Assembly (NCBI GenBank): GCA_964458015.1
Contig: CAYWGR010000249.1
Span: 1-5,702 of the forward strand
Length of the DNA stretch: 5,702 nt
Reading direction: 5' to 3'
DNA from: CAYWGR01 sp964458015
Lineage (GTDB): Bacteria > Planctomycetota > Planctomycetia > Pirellulales > Thermoguttaceae
Position numbers and translations under genes: made by a program. Numbering within the stretch: the stretch's first letter is position 1; every line of letters begins with the position of its first letter. Under the pieces are notes generated by a model, which saw only the letters and a program-made list of their open reading frames with translations, did not search any database and had not been told where the DNA came from. Shown piece by piece: positions 1 to 3,720 of this stretch.

Positions 1-7
1 GGACAAC

Positions 8-36
8 GCAACCTGTTGCACGCCAAGCGGTTGGCG
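8..36. repeat. Two adjacent short inverted repeats upstream of the sigma gene
   Basis: GCAAC at 8-12 pairs with GTTGC at 15-19 across a 2-base loop. CGCCAA at 21-26 pairs perfectly with TTGGCG at 31-36 across the tetraloop GCGG. Both lie directly before a third palindrome at 38-53. Seen directly in the sequence. They could be part of the 3' end or terminator of a gene lying before the window, or of the untranslated leader of the sigma gene; the sequence does not decide between these. Confidence 0.5.
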
Positions 37-37
37 A

Positions 38-62
38 ACGTTTTGCAAAACGTCGTTTTTTT
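38..62 (+). terminator. Palindrome plus T-run, candidate intrinsic terminator
   Basis: ACGTTTTGCAAAACGT at 38-53 is a perfect 16-base palindrome. It can fold as a 6-bp stem with a TGCA loop. After two bases comes a run of seven Ts (56-62). This is the form of a rho-independent terminator for an upstream + strand gene, or of an attenuator before the sigma gene. The stem is A/T-rich and therefore weak, although the 21-36 hairpin could add to it. A dimeric repressor site is an alternative explanation for a perfect palindrome here. Confidence 0.4.
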
Positions 63-87
63 CGGATGTATTTTTGGGCGTTTTGCA
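39..87. repeat. 9-base direct repeat, 40 bases apart, before the sigma gene
   Basis: CGTTTTGCA occurs at 39-47 (inside the palindrome) and again at 79-87. The start-to-start distance is 40 bases, close to four helical turns. That suits two sites for one protein on the same DNA face, but a 9-base match in an A/T-rich leader can arise by chance. No convincing -35/-10 pair could be assigned in bases 1-123. Confidence 0.25.
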
Positions 88-123
88 TGTTCTCTTTTGT
101 CTGGGAATACGGAACACGCATTT

Positions 124-657
124 ATGGCACAAACCAGTCGCGAAGATCTGTTCATGGAATTGGTCACCCAACATCAGGGGCGACTGTTCGGCTATATCTA
201 TGCGCTGGTGCAAAATGTGGACGACACCCAAGATCTCCACCAACAAACACTTCTGGTCTTATGGCGAAAATTTTCTCAGTATCGGCCGGGCACGAGTTTC
301 CTAAGCTGGGCCATTAAAATTGCCCAGATCGAAGTTTGGAACTATCGCAAGTCGAAGCCCTCGGGCCGCGTTTTTCTTAGCGATGAAGTGCTGTCGCACG
401 TTGCCGAGAGCCAGATGCACCATGCGGCCGATCCGGCCGAGGAGCTGCGGCGTCAGCTATTGGACGATTGCGTCGAAAAGCTGCCGGATACCGATCGCCA
501 ATTGCTCGATGCTTCGTATCAGTCTGACTGCCGTATCAAGGACATCGCCGCCAAGTTCGGCCGGTCGTCGCAGAGCATCTGCAATTCGCTCCGCAGGATC
601 CGGCGCGAGCTGCTCGATTGCACCGATCATGCAATCTCCGAGGAGAGCGACACATGA
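124..657 (+). CDS. ECF-type RNA polymerase sigma factor (planctomycete/Rhodopirellula-Verrucomicrobium type)
   Basis: The product is a 177-residue sigma factor that would direct core RNA polymerase to its target promoters. Region 2 spans about residues 9-78: it has the motif DTQDLHQQTLLVLWRKF (35-50), then PGTSFLSWAIKIAQIEVWNY (55-74), the core-binding and -10 region. A variable linker follows (about 79-110). Region 4 spans about 112-165, with LPDTDRQLL (120-128) and a helix-turn-helix (IKDIAAKFGRSSQSICNSLRR, about 138-158) for -35 contact. The frame stays open upstream to a TTG at 16, but the ATG at 124 gives the normal ECF length and the usual N-terminus. Its ribosome site is weak (GGAA at 111-114). 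The stop overlaps the next gene's start, which points to one operon with the FecR-like gene. No fused anti-sigma or extra C-terminal domain is present. The family call is firm; its target promoters are unknown. Confidence 0.93.
   Translation: MAQTSREDLFMELVTQHQGRLFGYIYALVQNVDDTQDLHQQTLLVLWRKFSQYRPGTSFLSWAIKIAQIEVWNYRKSKPSGRVFLSDEVLSHVAESQMHHAADPAEELRRQLLDDCVEKLPDTDRQLLDASYQSDCRIKDIAAKFGRSSQSICNSLRRIRRELLDCTDHAISEESDT
641..645 (+). promoter_or_regulatory. Shine-Dalgarno AGGAG inside the sigma gene, deciding the FecR-like start
   Basis: AGGAG ends 8 bases before the ATG at 654. The ATGA at 654-657 holds both this start and the sigma stop (TGA 655-657). The site therefore favours ATG 654 over the in-frame TTG at 618 and suggests translational coupling of the two proteins. 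Confidence 0.8.
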
Positions 658-2639
658 CTCCTCGTCCCGGCAAATCCGATCCCGTGTGGGAATTGATCGA
701 CGCCGTATGTTATAGCGATGCCGATGTCGAACAACTTCAACAGTTGGACCGGCGATTGAGCGAGGATTCCCAAGTGTGTGATTTGTATAACGATTATTGC
801 CAACTGCACGCCGCGTTGATGTTTCGTGCGAAGAATCAGGAATCATTCGAGGCGTTTCGATCGGTATTCCCCGCATCTAGGCCATCGCCCTACCTTGGTT
901 TTCTGGGCGGCCTCTATCAAGGCACGGTCAGCTACTTTTCTCAAGAAGTGCCGTTTGCGCTGCTGATGGGAGCCGTCATCATGGGCATTGGCCTCTTGGC
1001 CGGCTCATTGATTTCGGTGACGCATTACATGCAGATTGCCGATGAAACCAAGACGCCCGACGCGAATCAACATGTCATCGACACGACAAATTATATCGGC
1101 CGAATCACCGGCATGGCCGATGTTCAATGGGCCGACGAATCGACCGTCGCTTTAGAGGGAGCCCGTGTTCCGCTGGGCCAAAAATACGCCCTCGCTTCCG
1201 GCCTGATGGAAATCACCTACGATACCGGCGCGAAAGTGATCCTCCAAGGGCCGGTGACGTATGAGGTTGATTCCACTGCCGGCGGATTCCTCGCGGTCGG
1301 CAAGTTGACGGCAAGATTAGAGAAGAGAGGGGAGGGGAGAGAGGAGAGTAAGGAGAAAGTGGCCAGTGGCCAGAAATTAGTGGTCAGTGGCCAGTGGTCG
1401 GTGGCCAGTGAAAACAATCTCCCCTCGCCCGCAAGCGGGAGAGGGGTCGGGGGTGAGGGCGGCGGGCAGCCAGAGAAAGTGGCCGGTGGCCAGCCGTTAG
1501 TGGTCAGTGGTCAGTGGTTAGTGGCTAGTAAGGAGGGGGCAGGGGTCAGAGGTCAAGGACCAGAGGCGGCAAATCATAAATCAGAAATCATAAATCAGAA
1601 ATCTCTCGCCCCCATGTTCGCCGTGCGAACACCCTCGGCCATCGTGACCGATCTCGGCACCGAGTTCGGCGTGGAAGTTGATAAAAAAGGCGTTACGACT
1701 TCACATGTATTCCAGGGGTTGGTTCGTTTGCAGGTAGTCGCTAAGAACGGATCCGTGGTTGGCGAAGCACAACTACTGCATGAGAACCAATCGGCTCGGG
1801 TTGCAGCAGACAACGATCGTCGTGCAGTTGTTCTGCCGCCTTCGGAAAAAACGGTTGCCTTTGTTCGAGCGATACCACGACAAGAGAAAGCATCGGCAAC
1901 AGTCACCAAAGCATTTGACTTGGTTGACATTGTCGCCGGCGGCGATGGTTTCTCGGGCCGGCGCGGCATGGGCATTGATCCCACGACCGGCCAAGTGTCG
2001 GACAAGGAGCCGAAGTGGCAACCGCCGCCTAATGAATATCTCATCGGCGACGGTAAATATCATCGCGTTGAAAAGCGACCTTTCATCGACGGCATTTTCA
2101 TTCCCAATGGGGAAGTGCCCGTGCAAGTCGATTCCGCTGGTCATACTTTCGCATCGTTTCCGATTACGAAGAACGAGACGGCCGGATTCCTTTGGGCGGG
2201 CGGCACGATTCCCAATTCGTCACCCTTCCCGGCAACCCGAACGGATCTCGGCGGCATCGACTATGCTTCCAAAGGGCATGGGCTTCTGCTGGTACATGCC
2301 AACAAGGGCATCACTTTTGATCTACAAGCTATACGCCGAGCGAATTCCGGCTGGCGTTTAACTCGATTTCTTGCAACAGCCGGCATCACCAGTGATGCTT
2401 CGGTCGCCGATTTTTGGGTATTGGTCGACGGTCACATACGTTTCCGCCGCTGGCAAACCAACAGCACCTATGGTGCCATTCCGATCAGCGTTGCGCTGTC
2501 GGAAAATGAGCGATTCCTAACCCTGGCGGCCACCGACGGCGGAAACGGCATTTCGGCCGACTGGACGATCTTCGGCGACCCGCGATTGGAACTTGCAAAA
2601 AACGACAAATCGGAAAAATCCGAAAAACAGCATCCCTAA
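654..2639 (+). CDS. Membrane FecR-like regulator with C-terminal NPCBM-like domain, interrupted by repeat-derived insert
   Basis: The protein has 661 residues. Residues 12-62 form an acidic helical N-terminus (LIDAVCYSDADVEQLQQL, then LYNDYCQLHAAL) like the cytoplasmic part of planctomycete FecR-like proteins, the likely contact for the sigma factor. One membrane helix lies at about 99-121. The FecR domain is in two pieces: about 149-224 (GRITGMADVQWA, LMEITYDTGAKVILQGP, GGFLAVGKLTA) and 318-385 (FAVRTPSAIVTDLGTEFGVEV, HENQSARV). Residues about 225-317 between them are translated repeat DNA. After a linker (DLVDIVAGGDGFSGRR, 422-437), the C-terminus (about 540-647) resembles an NPCBM/NEW2 carbohydrate-binding domain: FDLQAIR, VADFWVLVDG, LTLAATDGG and ending ADWTIFGDPRLEL. 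The tail is polar (KSEKSEK). By analogy with FecI/FecR it may control the overlapping sigma gene's product, with the NPCBM-like domain sensing glycan outside the cytoplasm. That role is inferred; the domain calls rest on motifs read by eye. Confidence 0.88.
   Translation: MTPRPGKSDPVWELIDAVCYSDADVEQLQQLDRRLSEDSQVCDLYNDYCQLHAALMFRAKNQESFEAFRSVFPASRPSPYLGFLGGLYQGTVSYFSQEVPFALLMGAVIMGIGLLAGSLISVTHYMQIADETKTPDANQHVIDTTNYIGRITGMADVQWADESTVALEGARVPLGQKYALASGLMEITYDTGAKVILQGPVTYEVDSTAGGFLAVGKLTARLEKRGEGREESKEKVASGQKLVVSGQWSVASENNLPSPASGRGVGGEGGGQPEKVAGGQPLVVSGQWLVASKEGAGVRGQGPEAANHKSEIINQKSLAPMFAVRTPSAIVTDLGTEFGVEVDKKGVTTSHVFQGLVRLQVVAKNGSVVGEAQLLHENQSARVAADNDRRAVVLPPSEKTVAFVRAIPRQEKASATVTKAFDLVDIVAGGDGFSGRRGMGIDPTTGQVSDKEPKWQPPPNEYLIGDGKYHRVEKRPFIDGIFIPNGEVPVQVDSAGHTFASFPITKNETAGFLWAGGTIPNSSPFPATRTDLGGIDYASKGHGLLLVHANKGITFDLQAIRRANSGWRLTRFLATAGITSDASVADFWVLVDGHIRFRRWQTNSTYGAIPISVALSENERFLTLAATDGGNGISADWTIFGDPRLELAKNDKSEKSEKQHP
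1319..1359. repeat. Homopurine tract with a 19-base mirror repeat
   Basis: Of these 41 bases, 40 are purines (single T at 1349). Bases 1324-1342 read the same forwards and backwards (centre A1333). Homopurine mirror repeats can form triplex (H-DNA). The tract marks the left edge of the repeat mosaic in the FecR-like gene and encodes the charged peptide EKRGEGREESKEK. Confidence 0.75.
1421..1446. repeat. REP-like hairpin between the two heptamer arrays
   Basis: CCCCTCGCCCGC at 1421-1432 pairs with GCGGGAGAGGGG at 1435-1446 with a single mismatch and an AA centre. With the following GGGTGAGGGC it encodes LPSPASGRGVGGEG, the peptide signature of a dispersed GC-rich repeat seen as LPSPAGGRGxGGEG in many bacterial genomes (from memory, not searched). 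Confidence 0.75.
1437..1466 (+). other. Canonical G-quadruplex motif in the coding strand
   Basis: Five G-runs are seen: 1437-1439, 1443-1446, 1449-1453, 1457-1459 and 1464-1466, with spacers of 3, 2, 3 and 4 bases. This meets the G3+N1-7 rule on the mRNA-like strand. The first two runs are also the right arm of the 1421-1446 hairpin, so the two folds compete. Confidence 0.6.
1571..1604. repeat. 14-base A/T-rich tandem repeat, about 2.4 copies
   Basis: The unit AAATCATAAATCAG occurs at 1571-1584 and 1585-1598, followed by AAATCT. Each unit is itself two near-identical heptamers. It is read as NHKSEIINQKS and forms the right edge of the repeat mosaic. The A/T-rich composition contrasts sharply with the adjoining G-rich arrays, which suggests a separate origin. 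Confidence 0.88.
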
Positions 2640-2745
2640 CATTCCCCGCGCGGCAACGATATGCGTGCTGCGACCATGAAAGAAGATAAAAAAGAGCATA
2701 AGAACGCCGTATCGGTGTCAAGAACAATGCCGGCGCGTTGCCGAC

Positions 2746-2765
2746 AGCCCGTCCACGGCTTTTTT
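2746..2765 (+). terminator. Weak hairpin and T6 run before the PEP-CTERM gene
   Basis: AGCC at 2746-2749 can pair with GGCT at 2757-2760, and six Ts occupy 2760-2765. The stem is only 4 bp, so this is at best a weak terminator for the sigma/FecR operon. The rest of the 149-base gap (2640-2788) holds no gene that I can support. Confidence 0.25.
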
Positions 2766-2776
2766 CGCTACTCATT

Positions 2777-2782
2777 AAGGAG
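2777..2782 (+). promoter_or_regulatory. Strong Shine-Dalgarno AAGGAG for the PEP-CTERM gene
   Basis: AAGGAG ends 6 bases before ATG 2789. It fixes the start there and not at the upstream in-frame ATG at 2738, which would place 17 non-signal residues ahead of the signal peptide. Confidence 0.8.
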
Positions 2783-2788
2783 CGTGTC

Positions 2789-3523
2789 ATGAGTTTCTAT
2801 CGGATTCGGCGAGTTTTTTTGGCCGTAGCGGTTCTGGGCGTTTATCCGACGCTTGCTTGGGCCACGTTGATCAATGTGGATATCGACAGTGGCGCGAATA
2901 GCGGCTATCCCGGACACACCTATTCCGGTGGCGCGGGCACGGGATCGGCCGGCGATGTATGGAATAGTTATTTATTCTCGGACAACACAAAGGATCTGGT
3001 GGATGCGAGCGGCAATAATTCCGGAGCCAAGTTCGTCTTTACTGGATCAGGCAATTACGGTGACGATTACCGACCGGCGGGAGCAAACATCGGCGACAAT
3101 TTCCACTCCGGCAACAACCTGCTGGACGACTATGCATGGGCCTATGGCACTACAACGACGCTGAGTTTCACCATGAGCGGCTTGGCGGCCAACACCCAAT
3201 ACAACGTATATCTCTATGGAGAGGTAGGAACCGGCTTGGGAACGGAAGTCAACCCGGTGAAATTCACGGTCAATGGCGTTGACGAAACTCTCAGCAATTC
3301 CAGTTCCTTTGACGGCACATTCGTGGAAGGTCGGGAATATGTCGTTCTTTCCACGACGAGCGATGCCACCGGAAAGCTTAATGGCACCGTCGTTTGCCCC
3401 ATTGAGAGCAACGCTATTTTCAACGGCTTGCAAGTATCTAGCATACCGGAGCCATCCACGCTTATATTGCTCGGCATTGGCATATGCGGCCTCTTGGCCT
3501 ACGCCTGGCGCAAGCGGAAATAG
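2789..3523 (+). CDS. PEP-CTERM sorting-signal surface/exported protein
   Basis: The protein has 244 residues. A Sec signal peptide is visible: basic start MSFYRIRR, hydrophobic core about 9-22, likely cleavage near TLAWA|TLINV (about 25/26). The mature part is rich in Gly, Ser, Asn, Thr and Asp and looks like a beta-structured domain (INVDIDSG, TYSGGAGTGSAGDVWN, LSFTMSGLAANTQYNVYLYG, NAIFNGLQV). Its openings resemble other planctomycete and verrucomicrobial PEP-CTERM proteins. The C-terminus is a full sorting signal: PEPS at 220-223, a hydrophobic helix at about 224-240, and the basic end RKRK. In the known system an exosortase in the inner membrane recognises and cleaves this signal as the protein passes to the envelope or matrix; no exosortase gene is in this window. 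The only cysteines are C203 and the one within the sorting helix. Ligand and function are unknown. The position between a sigma/FecR pair and a glycan-active enzyme hints at an envelope role. Confidence 0.9.
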   Translation: MSFYRIRRVFLAVAVLGVYPTLAWATLINVDIDSGANSGYPGHTYSGGAGTGSAGDVWNSYLFSDNTKDLVDASGNNSGAKFVFTGSGNYGDDYRPAGANIGDNFHSGNNLLDDYAWAYGTTTTLSFTMSGLAANTQYNVYLYGEVGTGLGTEVNPVKFTVNGVDETLSNSSSFDGTFVEGREYVVLSTTSDATGKLNGTVVCPIESNAIFNGLQVSSIPEPSTLILLGIGICGLLAYAWRKRK

Positions 3524-3554
3524 AACGGTAAAGAGCTATCAGCAGTAAACATAA

Positions 3555-3630
3555 GGCGGGTCGAGCAAAGGATGGCCTGCCGGAATCGAGTGATATTGAC
3601 ACGGCGGGCCATCATTACGCTCGTCCCGCC
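3555..3630. repeat. Nested imperfect palindrome in the gap before the GH127-like gene
   Basis: The outer arms GGCGGGTCGAGC (3555-3566) and GCTCGTCCCGCC (3619-3630, read as the reverse complement) match at 11 of 12 positions. The inner arms ATGGCCTGCCG (3572-3582) and CGGCGGGCCAT (3602-3612) match at 10 of 11, the exception being a G-U pair in RNA. The centre is 19 bases. The whole 76-base unit could be a small REP/MITE-type element or a large terminator hairpin for the PEP-CTERM gene. There is no T-run after it and no clear flanking duplication. The rest of 3524-3720 shows nothing else beyond an AAGGAG at 3678-3683 that has no start codon at the right distance. Confidence 0.6.
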
Positions 3631-3706
3631 GGACACCCCATCCGCTGCTTCGCCTGAGGATACGATCAACGTATTTCAAGGAGCAGTAGCTAACTCACCA
3701 ACTACC

Positions 3707-3712
3707 GAAGGA
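3707..3712 (+). promoter_or_regulatory. Shine-Dalgarno GAAGGA for the GH127-like gene
   Basis: GAAGGA ends 8 bases before ATG 3721, and the reading from this ATG begins directly with a twin-arginine signal, so the start is well supported. Confidence 0.65.
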
Positions 3713-3720
3713 TTATCAAC

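Larger units (their letters stand above)
1353..1530. repeat. Two diverged direct copies of a 7-base-period repeat array
   Basis: Bases 1353-1410 and 1473-1530 align without gaps at an offset of exactly 120 bases, with 49 of 58 positions identical by hand count. Inside each copy the sequence runs in heptamers of the form (A/G)GTGG(C/T)(C/T). The offset is a multiple of three, so both are read in the same frame as EKVASGQKLVVSGQWSVAS and EKVAGGQPLVVSGQWLVAS. The opposite strand also stays open here (translating as TDHWPLTT-type peptide), an artefact of the repeat and not a gene. Confidence 0.9.

Noticed and set aside
74..110. Sigma-70-type promoter before the sigma gene (TTTTGC 81-86 with GAATAC 105-110)
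   Set aside because: Both boxes match poorly and the spacing is 18; A/T-rich leaders give such pairs by chance, and planctomycete promoters cannot be called safely this way.
16..123. N-terminal extension of the sigma factor from TTG 16
   Set aside because: The extra 36 residues are unlike ECF N-termini and would run through the hairpins and T7 run. ATG 124 gives the normal length.
1217..1417. Minus-strand frame with a TDHWPLTT-like peptide
   Set aside because: It is the reverse translation of the heptamer repeat, open only because of the repeat period, and lies fully within the FecR-like gene.
1353..1604. CRISPR array
   Set aside because: The repeats are short, diverged heptamer arrays without uniform spacers, and are translated in frame within a gene.
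1595..2044. Minus-strand frame of 149 codons in the FecR-like gene
   Set aside because: Antisense to conserved FecR motifs such as TDLGTEFGV; no family signature of its own.
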